Both the position numbers and the translations under genes were made by a program. From contig CAVYDG010000013.1 of the NCBI GenBank assembly GCA_963767245.1, forward strand, positions 434,001 through 498,000: DNA of 64,000 bases. Reading direction: 5' to 3'. The DNA is from Roseiarcus sp963767245. Its GTDB lineage: Bacteria > Pseudomonadota > Alphaproteobacteria > Rhizobiales > Beijerinckiaceae. The notes beneath the pieces were generated by a model. That model saw nothing but the letters and a program-made list of their open reading frames with translations, searched no databases and was not told the DNA's origin. How positions within the stretch are numbered: the stretch's first letter is position 1; each line of letters starts with the position of its first letter. Shown piece after piece: positions 16,204 to 24,841 of this stretch.

Positions 16204-17754
16204 CTAATTGTAATAGCGCGGGCCACGGATATTGGGATGCAGGATCGGCGTTCCGTCCGCGGCGCGCTTTTGCGCGGGGCGCCGATCAAGATTGTTGTCG
16301 AGGATGGACTTGACGGAGCCATAGGTGCGCGCGCCGATATCAATGGCGCGTTCCGCCGCCGCTTCGACGCGTCCGACGCCATAGGGACCGGAAAGGCGGA
16401 CGATCCCCAGACACGCCCGGTAGCCCTGTTCCGGATGCAGTCTATGCTCGAGAATCTGCTCGCAGAGCGCCGCAGTCGCCGGTCCGATCGCGCGCGCGTC
16501 CTGGCGGATGCGGTCGATCGTCCAGCCCGCATAGCGGCGGTGGGAGGACGGCATGTGTTCGGGGATCGTCGTATGTTTGCGATTGCCGCTGATGCGCAAA
16601 TGCGCGGCGATCCGCTCGCCTTTGAGGAAAATCTCGACCGTCCTGGCGGTCATCCGGACGTCCACCTCGGCGCGGGCGAAGCGATAGGGAACGCTGTAAT
16701 AGTGAGAGCCGGCGTCGACGTGATAATCGATGCCGACCCGACAGACGCGCCATTCGCTGAAGACATAGGGCTCGGCCGGCAGAGACTTGAGCGCCGGACG
16801 GTCGATCTCCTCCAGCAATTGCCGGCAAGTCACGCCGAGCCTCCGGATGGGTCGTTCTTCGTTCAGATGCTTGAGCAACTCGCCGATGGCTTCGTTGACC
16901 TCAGCGAGGCTGACGAAGATGCGGTGACGCAACCGCCCGAGCAGCCAGCGCTCGACAATCAGCACCGCTTGTTCGACTTTCGCCTTGTCGCGAGGTTTTC
17001 TCGGCCGCGCCGGCAGGATGGCGGTGTCGTAATGGGCCGCCATTTCGGCATAGGTGCGATTGACCAGAGGGTCATAGAAGCAGGCCTTTATGACGGCGGT
17101 CCTGGTATTGTCCGGCACGAGCAAATGCGGAACGCCGCCGATCGCCGCGAAAGCATGCACGTGGGCGTCGATCCAATCGGGAAGGGTCTGCGTCCAGCTC
17201 GCCCAGGCAAAGGTGAAGCTCGATGCGCCGAGCACCGCGACGAATATCTGCGCCTTGCAAATCTCGCCCGTCAGCCGATCAATCAGGACTGGAACGCCAT
17301 CGCCGGCGTAATCGACAAACAATCGTTCGCCCGCCGCATGCGTCTGGCGCATCGTCGGCGACAATTTTGTCTCGAAGGCTCGATAAAGTTCGCAGAACCG
17401 CGAATAGCTGTAGCCGCCTGGGTTCTGCGCAATATACTCGTCCCAGACGATCAGCAGGGTGACGTGCTTGCGTTTCATCTCCCGATGAACCGCCGGCCAG
17501 TCCGGTTCGGCATGGCGCCGATGACCCCGTTTGCTGCGCCGGTTGGCGTAAAGCGCAGCTTCCAACCCTTCGTCGCTCAGGCCCTCGGGTAGCGGCCAGA
17601 TCAAGTCCGAACTCTCGAAACGGCTCAAGGTCTCCCGTACCGTCGAACGCGCCAACCCAAGACGCCGGGCAATCTCGCTCGTCGTGAGCGAAGACAAATA
17701 TTTAAGGCGAATGATCACGCGTACATCGCGCATGGCAACTCTCTCGGCTGGCAT
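16204..17754 (-). CDS. istA: IS21-family transposase IstA
   Basis: 516 residues from the ATG at 17754 (AAGGGAG upstream). The N-terminal helix-turn-helix is TTSEIARRLGLARSTVRETL. The integrase-like DDE core has FVDYAGDGVPV, VPDNTRTAVIK and the Glu near KAKVEQAVLIVERW, and a C-terminal segment typical of IstA follows. Length matches the family. Catalyses DNA breakage and joining of the element together with IstB. Confidence 0.93.
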   Translation of the reverse strand: MPAERVAMRDVRVIIRLKYLSSLTTSEIARRLGLARSTVRETLSRFESSDLIWPLPEGLSDEGLEAALYANRRSKRGHRRHAEPDWPAVHREMKRKHVTLLIVWDEYIAQNPGGYSYSRFCELYRAFETKLSPTMRQTHAAGERLFVDYAGDGVPVLIDRLTGEICKAQIFVAVLGASSFTFAWASWTQTLPDWIDAHVHAFAAIGGVPHLLVPDNTRTAVIKACFYDPLVNRTYAEMAAHYDTAILPARPRKPRDKAKVEQAVLIVERWLLGRLRHRIFVSLAEVNEAIGELLKHLNEERPIRRLGVTCRQLLEEIDRPALKSLPAEPYVFSEWRVCRVGIDYHVDAGSHYYSVPYRFARAEVDVRMTARTVEIFLKGERIAAHLRISGNRKHTTIPEHMPSSHRRYAGWTIDRIRQDARAIGPATAALCEQILEHRLHPEQGYRACLGIVRLSGPYGVGRVEAAAERAIDIGARTYGSVKSILDNNLDRRPAQKRAADGTPILHPNIRGPRYYN

Positions 17755-18484
17755 CGGTGCTCCCTTGGTGGCCCAAAGAAGCGACCTTAAATCTGGCCAG
17801 CGAAGAGACGCCCACCCTGGCGGGATCATCCCGTTGCAGGTGGCGCAATCATCTCGTTATGAGTGGCGACATCATCTCGTTAAAGGTGGCGGCTTCCGTC
17901 GGAATCAGCACTTTGTTTTTCCACTACTACAACAAGAATTACGGCATTCGAATCACCGACCTGCATCAGGGCATCGTCTGGGGCACGCAGACCAAAGAAA
18001 CCCGGCTCGCGCCCGAGCTAATCAACCGCTTCGACTATTGCGGCGACTACGGCACGGTTCTCAACCGCTTTCTGGTCGAGGCGGCGATCGGCTATCCGCT
18101 GACAGTGCACGGGTCCGGCGGGCAGACGCGCGCCTTTATCAATATCCGGGATACGGTCCGCTGCATCGAATTGGCGATCAGCCGTCCGGGAGACAACCGC
18201 CGGCGGGTCAGTATCTTCAATCAGATGACCGAGACCCACCGTGTGATCGACCTGGCCAAGCGGATCTCTGAAATGACCGGAGTCAAGTGGCGCTCGGTGC
18301 CCAACCCTCGCAACGAAGCCGACGTCAACGAGTTGAGCGTCACCAATGAAAGCCTGCTGTCTCTCGGCCTTGTTCCGACCACGCTCTCGGACAAGTTGAT
18401 GGAAGAGGTCAAGGAGATCGCGGTCAAGTACAAGGATCGCCTCGATCGGTCAAAAATTCCGTGCGAGTCGTCCTGGCGTTGAGG

Positions 18485-18907
18485 TCAGGTCGCCTCTACC
18501 GCTTCGCCGGTCTCTCCCCGTTCCAGCCATTGAATTGGGGAATGAATGTGCAGGCCGGTCAGGTTGTGGAGCAGCTTGGCGTCCGGATCGTCGAGGTAGT
18601 ACAATTCAAGGTGAGCCAGGGCGATGAAGATCGCCGATGCGACGATCGTGCTCTTGAGAAGATATTGATTATAGAGCTGCTTCAGTCGATCAATAATTGG
18701 CTCGACGTGAGCGAACGACTTCTCTTCGAATCGGATTTCTGAAATCTTGAATTGATCCGAAATCAGGCGAATCGCTTTTACAAATTTCAGATGCTGATCT
18801 TCGTCCAGGCTATCGAAATTCGGCAGGCAGTTTTCATACATTTCGAGGAGGGAAGTTCCTCGGGCTTTTGTTGAAGATCCTCCATGTATGCTTTGTACAC
18901 TTTGCAT
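18485..18907 (-). CDS. Small hypothetical protein with one membrane segment
   Basis: 140 residues or fewer; the start may lie internally at MYENCLPNFDSL. A charged helical N-terminal half (DEDQHLKFVKAIRLISDQFK, EPIIDRLKQLYNQYLLKST) is followed by one hydrophobic stretch (IVASAIFIALAHLELYYL) and a short tail. It converges with the sqdB-like gene, their stops being three bases apart. No family recognised; the codon pattern is slightly less GC-rich than its neighbours. Confidence 0.5.
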   Translation of the reverse strand: MQSVQSIHGGSSTKARGTSLLEMYENCLPNFDSLDEDQHLKFVKAIRLISDQFKISEIRFEEKSFAHVEPIIDRLKQLYNQYLLKSTIVASAIFIALAHLELYYLDDPDAKLLHNLTGLHIHSPIQWLERGETGEAVEAT

Positions 18908-19072
18908 AGGCTTGTTTTCAGTTGCGGAATGCTGACGGGTATCCTTACGCCAGGTTAAGCCGTCGATGCTACCAAAAAGTTATCAAAACTGTCACAAACC
19001 GAATCGAAGGTAAAAATACTGTCGAGCGCCTGATCTGCCGGTTCTCGCAGGCCCCGAGGGCGCTGGCGGCCG

Positions 19073-19459
19073 CTACCCCATCGGCATCACCGTCATGTTC
19101 TGGCTGAGGTTGCTGATGATCCAGAGCGACCCGATGATGATCAACATGACGATGAGGACGCCAAAGGCGAGCGCGAGCACGTTGTTGGTGTTGTCCGGCC
19201 CGGTCGTGATGTGGATGAAGAAGACGAGGTGGACGCCGATCTGGGCGATCGCCAGCACGACCAGCGCAAGCGGGATGCTGGGCCCCCAAACCATGTTGGT
19301 CCCGGCGATGAAGAATGCGACGACGGTGATGAACGTGGCCAGGAAGAGGCCGACCAAGTAGCCCAGAAGGCCTTCCACCACCTCGTGGCGGCCGGCCGGC
19401 TCATCGCCCGGTGCGGCGTCGCCATGATCGAGAATCGTCTCGAGGTCGGATTGGCTCAT
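19073..19459 (-). CDS. cyoD: Cytochrome bo-type quinol oxidase subunit IV
   Basis: 128 residues with three membrane helices (LLGYLVGLFLATFITVVAFF, LALVVLAIAQIGVHLVFFIH, LAFGVLIVMLIIIGSLWII). The HLVFFIHI motif is typical of CyoD, which assists assembly and copper-site stability of subunit I. Its start ATG overlaps the cyoC stop by one base (TGATG). It is the last gene of the minus-strand cyo operon. Confidence 0.93.
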   Translation of the reverse strand: MSQSDLETILDHGDAAPGDEPAGRHEVVEGLLGYLVGLFLATFITVVAFFIAGTNMVWGPSIPLALVVLAIAQIGVHLVFFIHITTGPDNTNNVLALAFGVLIVMLIIIGSLWIISNLSQNMTVMPMG

Positions 19460-20133
19460 CAGCCTGCTCCCAACAGATAGACGACCGTGAAGATCGCGAC
19501 CCAGATGATGTCGAGCGTGTGCCAGAACAGGCCGAAGCAGAGGACGCGCCGGAGGATGTCGGCCCGGTAGCCCTTGGCGAACACCTGGGCCATCATCGTC
19601 AGGAGCCACAGCAGGCCGAGCGTCACGTGGACGCCGTGACAGCCGACGAGGGTGAAAAAGGCCGAGAGGAAGGCGCTGCGGGTCGGCCCGGCGCCCTGGT
19701 CGATCATGCCCACGAACTCGTGGATCTCGATGTACAGGAAGCCCGCCCCGAACACGAACGTTAGAGCCATGCCGCCGTAATACATCAACCCCTGGCGAGC
19801 CCTCGCGCCGATAGTGGCGATGCCGCAGGTGAAGCTCGAGATCAGGAGGAAGGCGGTCTCGATCGCGACGTTGGTGAGGTTGAAGAGATCCTTCCCGCTC
19901 GGGCCGCCGGCGGTTTCTCTCGACAGCACCGCGTAGGTGGCGAAGAACGCCGAGAACATGATGATGTCGCTGAGCAGGAAGATCCAGAAGCCGTAGCCGA
20001 CAATGACCCGTTTCGAGGCCGGGCCGCGGTCGGCGTGGGCGTACAGCGGCTCCGACCCGCCGCCGAGGATGACGTCGGCGCCGCCGCCGCGATTCTGTCC
20101 GCCATAGCCGGCGCCGGCTTCGAAGGCGGTCAT
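19459..20133 (-). CDS. cyoC: Cytochrome bo-type quinol oxidase subunit III
   Basis: 224 residues, beginning MTAFEAGAGYGG, with five membrane helices as expected for CyoC (FWIFLLSDIIMFSAFFATYA, TAFLLISSFTCGIATIGA, GCHGVHVTLGLLWLL, FWHTLDIIWVAIFTVVYL). FGLFWHTLDIIW is the family signature. It overlaps cyoB by four bases (ATGA). The protein is an integral part of the terminal oxidase that reduces oxygen with electrons from ubiquinol. Confidence 0.94.
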   Translation of the reverse strand: MTAFEAGAGYGGQNRGGGADVILGGGSEPLYAHADRGPASKRVIVGYGFWIFLLSDIIMFSAFFATYAVLSRETAGGPSGKDLFNLTNVAIETAFLLISSFTCGIATIGARARQGLMYYGGMALTFVFGAGFLYIEIHEFVGMIDQGAGPTRSAFLSAFFTLVGCHGVHVTLGLLWLLTMMAQVFAKGYRADILRRVLCFGLFWHTLDIIWVAIFTVVYLLGAG

Positions 20134-22127
20134 TCGGCGGCCTGCAGCGCTGCTCGCGCCTGGCTGCGCGCAAGACGGTTGGCGCGATCGATGCGCGCGA
20201 CCTCGTCGGCCGGGATTTCGTATTCGGTCCGGTCGCGCCAGGCGAAGACGACGAACGTGGCGAACGCGCCGACCAGGGCGACAATGACCAGCCACCAGAT
20301 CTGCCAGATCATGCCGAAACCGCCGAAGGTGGCGAAGAACGCGCAAACGAAGCCGGTCGCGCTATTTCGGGGCATCTCGATCGCCGTGTAATGAGGCTCG
20401 GCCTCCACCGGGCGATCGGCGGAATGCTCCCTGCGCCAATAGTCGTCCTTACTCTCGACCTGGGGCAGAACGGCGAAGTTGAATGCGGGCGGCGGCGACG
20501 ATGTCGACCATTCGAGCGTCCGGCCCATCCATGGATCGCCGGTCAGGTCGCGCAATTCCTCGCGATGGCGGATGCTCACGACCAGTTGGGTGATCTGACA
20601 CGCGATCCCCGCGAGAACGACCGCGGCGCCCAGAGCCGCGACCAACATCCAGGGATGCCATTCGGGCACGTCGTAGTGCTGCATGCGCCGGGTCATGCCC
20701 ATCAGGCCCGTGACATAGAGAGGCACGAACGCGAGATAAAAGCCGATAAACCAGCACCAGAACGCAGCCTTGCCCCAGCGCTCGTCGAGCCGGAAGCCGA
20801 ACGCCTTGGGGAACCAGAAGGTGTATCCGGAGAACGCGCCGAACAGCACGCCGCCGATGATGACGTTATGAAAATGGGCGACCTGAAACAGGCTGTTGTG
20901 CAGCATGAAATCCGCCGGCACAACCGCGACCAGGACGCCGGTCAGGCCGCCGATGACGAAGGTCACCATAAATCCGATCGACCACATCATCGGCGAGGCG
21001 TAGTGGACCCTGCCGCCGTACATGGTGAACATCCAATTGAATACCTTCACTCCTGTCGGGACCGCGATGATCATCGATGCGATGCCGAAAACCGCATTGA
21101 CGTTGGGGCCCGCCCCCATGGTGAAGAAGTGGTGCAGCCAGACCGTGTATGCGATGAGGCAAATCGCCATGGTCGCCAAGACCATTGAGCGGTAGCCGAA
21201 CAGCGTCTTGCGCGAGAACGTCGCCACCACCTCAGAGAATACGCCGAACGCGGGAAGAATAAGAATGTAAACCTCCGGATGGCCCCAAATCCAGATGAGG
21301 TTCATGAACATCATCACGTTGCCACCCGCTTCGTTGGTGAAGAAATGGAAGCCGAGGTAGCGGTCGAGCGTCAGCATCGCCAGCGTCGCGGTCAGAACCG
21401 GGAACGCGGCGACGATCAGGAGATTGGAGGCGAGCGCCGTCCAGGTGAAGATCGGCATGCGCATATAGGTCATGCCGGGGGCGTGGATTTTGAGGATCGT
21501 GGTGACGAAATTGACGCCGGTCATCAGCGTCCCGACACCGGAGATCTGCACTCCCCACAAGTAGTAGTCGACGCCCACATCGGGCGAGTAGTTGAGTTCC
21601 GAGAGCGGCGGAAAAGGCAACCAGCCGGTGCGTGAGAAATTGCCGACGACCAGCGAAAGGTTGACCAGGAGCGCGCCGGTCGCGGTCAGCCAGAAGCTGA
21701 CGGAATTAAGGGTGGGGAAGGCCACGTCGCGCACGCCGAGTTGCAGCGGCACGACGATGTTCATAAGGCCGATCACGAACGGCATGGCGACGAAGAAGAT
21801 CATGATCGTGCCATGGGCGGAGAAGATCTGGTTGTAGTGCTCCGGCGGCAGGTAGCCCTGAGACTGGAAGGCCAGCGCCTGTTGCGAGCGCATCATGATG
21901 GCGTCCGTGAAACCGCGGAGCAGCATGACCGACGCGAGCGTGACGTACATGACCCCGATCCGCTTGTGATCGACGCTGGTGACCCATTCGCGCCACAGAT
22001 AAGGAACCCATCCCTTGAGGGTGATGAAGGCGACCCCGCCCACGAGCACCAACACGACGAAGGCGCCCGCAGCCAAAGGAATCGGTTGGCCGAGAGGAAT
22101 AGCGTCCCAATTCAGCCTGCCCAACAT
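20130..22127 (-). CDS. cyoB: Cytochrome bo-type quinol oxidase subunit I
   Basis: 665 residues, the catalytic haem-copper subunit. Family blocks include DHKRIGVMYV, FSAHGTIMIFF (haem ligand His), WIWGHPEVYILILP (CuB His and the cross-linked Tyr), VWLHHFFTMG (CuB His pair), MYGGRVHYASPMMW and VAHFHNVIIGG (haem ligand His pair). The full set of about 15 helices is present without interruption. It oxidises ubiquinol and pumps protons. The gene follows the frameshifted cyoA by two bases. Confidence 0.96.
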   Translation of the reverse strand: MLGRLNWDAIPLGQPIPLAAGAFVVLVLVGGVAFITLKGWVPYLWREWVTSVDHKRIGVMYVTLASVMLLRGFTDAIMMRSQQALAFQSQGYLPPEHYNQIFSAHGTIMIFFVAMPFVIGLMNIVVPLQLGVRDVAFPTLNSVSFWLTATGALLVNLSLVVGNFSRTGWLPFPPLSELNYSPDVGVDYYLWGVQISGVGTLMTGVNFVTTILKIHAPGMTYMRMPIFTWTALASNLLIVAAFPVLTATLAMLTLDRYLGFHFFTNEAGGNVMMFMNLIWIWGHPEVYILILPAFGVFSEVVATFSRKTLFGYRSMVLATMAICLIAYTVWLHHFFTMGAGPNVNAVFGIASMIIAVPTGVKVFNWMFTMYGGRVHYASPMMWSIGFMVTFVIGGLTGVLVAVVPADFMLHNSLFQVAHFHNVIIGGVLFGAFSGYTFWFPKAFGFRLDERWGKAAFWCWFIGFYLAFVPLYVTGLMGMTRRMQHYDVPEWHPWMLVAALGAAVVLAGIACQITQLVVSIRHREELRDLTGDPWMGRTLEWSTSSPPPAFNFAVLPQVESKDDYWRREHSADRPVEAEPHYTAIEMPRNSATGFVCAFFATFGGFGMIWQIWWLVIVALVGAFATFVVFAWRDRTEYEIPADEVARIDRANRLARSQARAALQAAE

Positions 22128-22128
22128 G

Positions 22129-23059
22129 CTAGTTCCGCCTCCCCACGCACAGCTGAGAAGTGGACGCCACGATCGATCCGGGGTCCGTCTCCGCGACCGG
22201 GCCAGGTCCCGGCGGCAACGTCTGATCGAGAATTTTCTCGAACAGGCCGTCCGAGACCGTCTGGAAAGTGAACGGCTCTGACACGACGCTCTGCTTGGAG
22301 AGCTCGATGTAGCTCTCCGGTGTCAGCGCCTTGTCGCCGCCGCGCACCTGGCCGAGCCAGGCGTAGAAATCCTGCGGCGACTTCGCTTCGACCTCGAAAT
22401 GCATGTCGGCGAATCCGTCGCCGGCTATCTGGGTCGCAAGGCCGCGAAAGACGCCCGGGTTGTCGGCGCTGAGGTAGAGCTGCGTCCTCATCCGGTTCAT
22501 AGTGTAGATCATGCTGCCGAGCTGGGGGACGAAAAAGGCGGTCATTACGCTACCGGAAGTCAGCGAAAAACGGATCGGCGTCCCGGCCGGAATCACCAGG
22601 CGATTCACGCTCGCGACATGCTCGTCCGGGTAGATGAACAGCCATTTCCAATCGAGCGACACGACCTGAATGTTGAGCGGCTCTTCTTTCGATACGAGCG
22701 GCTTCGCCGGATCAAGATCATGCGCGCCGATCCAGGTCACCCCGCCGAGCAGCATGATCGTGAGCAGTGGAATCGCCCAGACGATGAGTTCGAGCTGGCC
22801 GGACTATTGCCCAATCCGGCAGATAGAACGCCCTTGGGTTGGACGACCGGAACCACCAGGCGATGACGAGGGTAGCGATAATGGTCGGGACCACGATGAC
22901 GAGCATGATGGCGACCGAATCGATGAGGAGCGTGGCGTTGCCGTCGCCGATCGGGCCTTTTGGATTGAGCACGGCCCAGTCACAGCCGCTAAGGAACGTA
23001 GCCAAGGCCAACGGCGCCAGGCGCAGCAGTTGCCGCTGAGAGGGTACTTTCGGCATCAT
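22129..23059 (-). pseudogene. cyoA: Cytochrome bo-type quinol oxidase subunit II, frameshifted
   Basis: The N-terminal part (23059 to about 22805) has a lipoprotein signal LAPLALATFLSGC, the first membrane helix and NPRAFYLPDWA. The second helix and cupredoxin-like domain are in another frame (LLGGVTWIGAHDLDPAK, NIQVVSLDWKWLFIYPDEHV, FADMHFEVEAKSPQDFYAWL). The break is at about 22800-22812, where one extra base (or two missing) separates DWA from the expected QLELIVWAIPLL reading. If real, no intact subunit II is made from this operon. The surrounding subunits are intact, so a sequence error is possible. Confidence 0.85.
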
Positions 23060-23277
23060 CCCCGCGCCCCCGCCGCACCGCTCGCTCCGGCGCGCATCCT
23101 CTTCGCCCGAAGATCACGCCGGATCGCATTCACTGTCAATACGGCGATTAGCGCGAGAGCGGCTTAAAGCGATCCCCAAGGCAGGTTCGTCCAATCCCTT
23201 TCGCGGCAATAGCCCGCGCGCCCGTTCGCGCTTCCCGGGCGCTTGATTGGCTCGGGCCGCTTCGATATCCGGGCGGC

Positions 23278-24015
23278 ATGGATAGGATGTGTTCGTCCCT
23301 CGACGAAATCGCCGAAGAGGTTCGCGCCTGCCGGCTCTGTCGCGACGCGCCGCGGTATGGCGCTCCCCTGCCCCATCAGCCTCGACCCGTCTTCCAGGTC
23401 TCGAACGCGGCGCGACTGTGCATCGCCGGCCAGGCGCCGGGTGTCCGGGTCCATGCTTCTGGGCGCCCCTTTACCGATCCGTCCGGCGTCCGCCTGCGCC
23501 AGTGGCTCGGGATCGGAGAGGAGATATTCTACGATCCGCGCAAGGTCGCGATCATGGCGATGGGATTCTGCTTTCCGGGGCTCGACGCCAAAGGCGGCGA
23601 CTTGCCGCCCCGCCGCGAATGCGCGGAGAGTTGGCGCGAGCGTTTGTTTGCGCGCCTGCCCAATCTCGAGCTTATCGTGCTCGTCGGCCAGTACGCGCAG
23701 AAGTGGCATCTCGACCGGACCGTCGTTGCCAGGGGACTGACCGAAACCGTCGGCAACTGGCGCAATGTCTACCGCTCCGGCGACCGCCTGCGGCTCATGC
23801 CCGCGCCTCATCCCTCGTGGCGGAACAACGCCTGGCTGAAGCGCAATCCGTGGTTCGAAGCCGAGCTGTTGCCGGCGCTGCGGGCCGACGTCGCGCAAAT
23901 CGTCGCCCCGGGCGCTGAAGCTTTGGACGCAGCGGGGGGCAACGAGACAACCCGGCGGCGCCGTACCGATTTGGATAGCCGCCGGGGCGCGGGCGCGTTA
24001 CCTCTCGCTTCATGA
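23278..24015 (+). CDS. Uracil-DNA glycosylase superfamily protein
   Basis: 245 residues. An N-terminal CRLC pair, motif A as IAGQAPG near residue 50, then FTDPSGVRLRQWLG, and motif B as PAPHPSWRNN near residue 180 mark the UDG-like fold. Members remove uracil or act on other base lesions. The GQAPG form is like the less-studied family seen beside general UDGs in proteobacteria. Catalytic-residue identity, and so true glycosylase activity, is uncertain. Its last four bases overlap the Sir2 start (ATGA), so the two are co-translated. Confidence 0.75.
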   Translation: MDRMCSSLDEIAEEVRACRLCRDAPRYGAPLPHQPRPVFQVSNAARLCIAGQAPGVRVHASGRPFTDPSGVRLRQWLGIGEEIFYDPRKVAIMAMGFCFPGLDAKGGDLPPRRECAESWRERLFARLPNLELIVLVGQYAQKWHLDRTVVARGLTETVGNWRNVYRSGDRLRLMPAPHPSWRNNAWLKRNPWFEAELLPALRADVAQIVAPGAEALDAAGGNETTRRRRTDLDSRRGAGALPLAS

Positions 24016-24821
24016 TCGAATGCGGCAGTCTTGAAGAGTTCGTCAGCCGCCATCGGCGTCTCTTCGTCTTGACCGGGGCCGGCTGCAGCACCGGCTCGGG
24101 GATTCCCGACTATCGCGACGCCGAGGGCAACTGGAAGCGGGCGCAGCCGGTGACCTTCCAAGCCTTCATGGGCGACGACAAAACCCGCCGGCGCTATTGG
24201 GCGCGCAGCCTCGTGGGCTGGCGGCGCATCCGCCGGGCGCAGCCGAACGACGCCCATCGCGCCCTGGCCCGGCTCGAGACGAACGGCGGCGTCGAGCTCG
24301 TTCTCACCCAGAACGTCGACCGGCTGCACCAGGCCGCCGGCAGCGCCCGGGTGATCGACCTGCACGGCCGGATCGATCTTGTCCGCTGCATGGATTGCGA
24401 GCGGAGATCGCCGCGCAACGAGCTGCAGGACGAGCTCGCCCGGCTGAACGCCGGCTGGGTCGACCTCGACGCGCCGGATGCGCCCGATGGCGACGCCGAC
24501 CTCGAAGCGGCCGACTTTTCCTCTTTCGCCGTTCCGTCCTGCCGGGGCTGCGGCGGCGTGCTCAAGCCGGATGTGGTGTTTTTTGGCGAGAGCGTTCCCC
24601 GCGACCGGGTCGAGTCAGCCTCGCGGCGCCTGGAGGAAGCTGACGCCATGCTGATCGTCGGCTCCTCGCTCATGGTCTATTCCGGCTTCCGCTTCGTCCA
24701 GAAAGCCGCCAGCGCCGGAAAGCCGGTGGCCGCGGTCAACCTGGGCCGCACTCGCGCCGACGCGCTCCTCACGTTGAAGACGGAGCAGGCGTGCGAAGCC
24801 GCGCTCGCCTTCCTGCTGTGA
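24012..24821 (+). CDS. Sir2-family NAD-dependent protein deacylase
   Basis: 269 residues, a complete sirtuin. Visible are GAGCSTGSGIPDYRD (NAD pocket), TQNVDRLHQAAG, the catalytic His in VIDLHGRI, the zinc pairs CMDC and CRGC, and GSSLMVYSGF near the C-terminus. The enzyme uses NAD to remove acyl groups from lysines, releasing nicotinamide. It overlaps the UDG-like gene by four bases. The GCSTGSGIPDYRD form is like class II sirtuins. Confidence 0.93.
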   Translation: MIECGSLEEFVSRHRRLFVLTGAGCSTGSGIPDYRDAEGNWKRAQPVTFQAFMGDDKTRRRYWARSLVGWRRIRRAQPNDAHRALARLETNGGVELVLTQNVDRLHQAAGSARVIDLHGRIDLVRCMDCERRSPRNELQDELARLNAGWVDLDAPDAPDGDADLEAADFSSFAVPSCRGCGGVLKPDVVFFGESVPRDRVESASRRLEEADAMLIVGSSLMVYSGFRFVQKAASAGKPVAAVNLGRTRADALLTLKTEQACEAALAFLL

Positions 24822-24841
24822 CATCGCGCGGTCCAGCCTAG

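Larger units (their letters stand above)
15318..17910 (-). mobile_element. IS21-family insertion sequence
   Basis: 2593 bp. Both ends begin TGC(G/T)GATTCCGACG(A/G)AAGC read inward. Inside each end lie repeated TAACGAGATGATG(C/T)CGCC units, like the multiple terminal repeats of IS21. It is flanked by the direct repeat CTTTGTT (15311-15317 and 17911-17917). It carries istA and istB in one minus-strand operon, both intact, so it may still be mobile. Confidence 0.92.
14677..18482 (+). pseudogene. sqdB: UDP-sulfoquinovose synthase-like SDR gene, split by an IS21-family element
   Basis: The 5' part (14677-15317) encodes the NAD-binding motif GGDGFCGWPTSLHLS, then HFAEQRAAPYSMKS, HLGTMGVYGYG and YHMTKTQDAL with the SDR Tyr/Lys pair. 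The 3' part (17918-18482) continues FFHYYNKNYGIRITDLHQG, IVWGTQTKE, GQTRAFINIRD and ends ESSWR. Removing the element plus one copy of CTTTGTT restores an uninterrupted frame of 401 codons. SqdB makes UDP-sulfoquinovose from UDP-glucose and sulfite, usually for sulfolipid. No sqdX, sqdC or sqdD is adjacent; here the gene ends a polysaccharide operon. The start is placed at 14677, where GAGGGG precedes the ATG. Confidence 0.8.

Noticed and set aside
16237..17592. Long plus-strand open frame (451 codons)
   Set aside because: Antisense to istA, with arginine/aspartate-rich composition and no ribosome-binding site; a shadow of the IS21 transposase.
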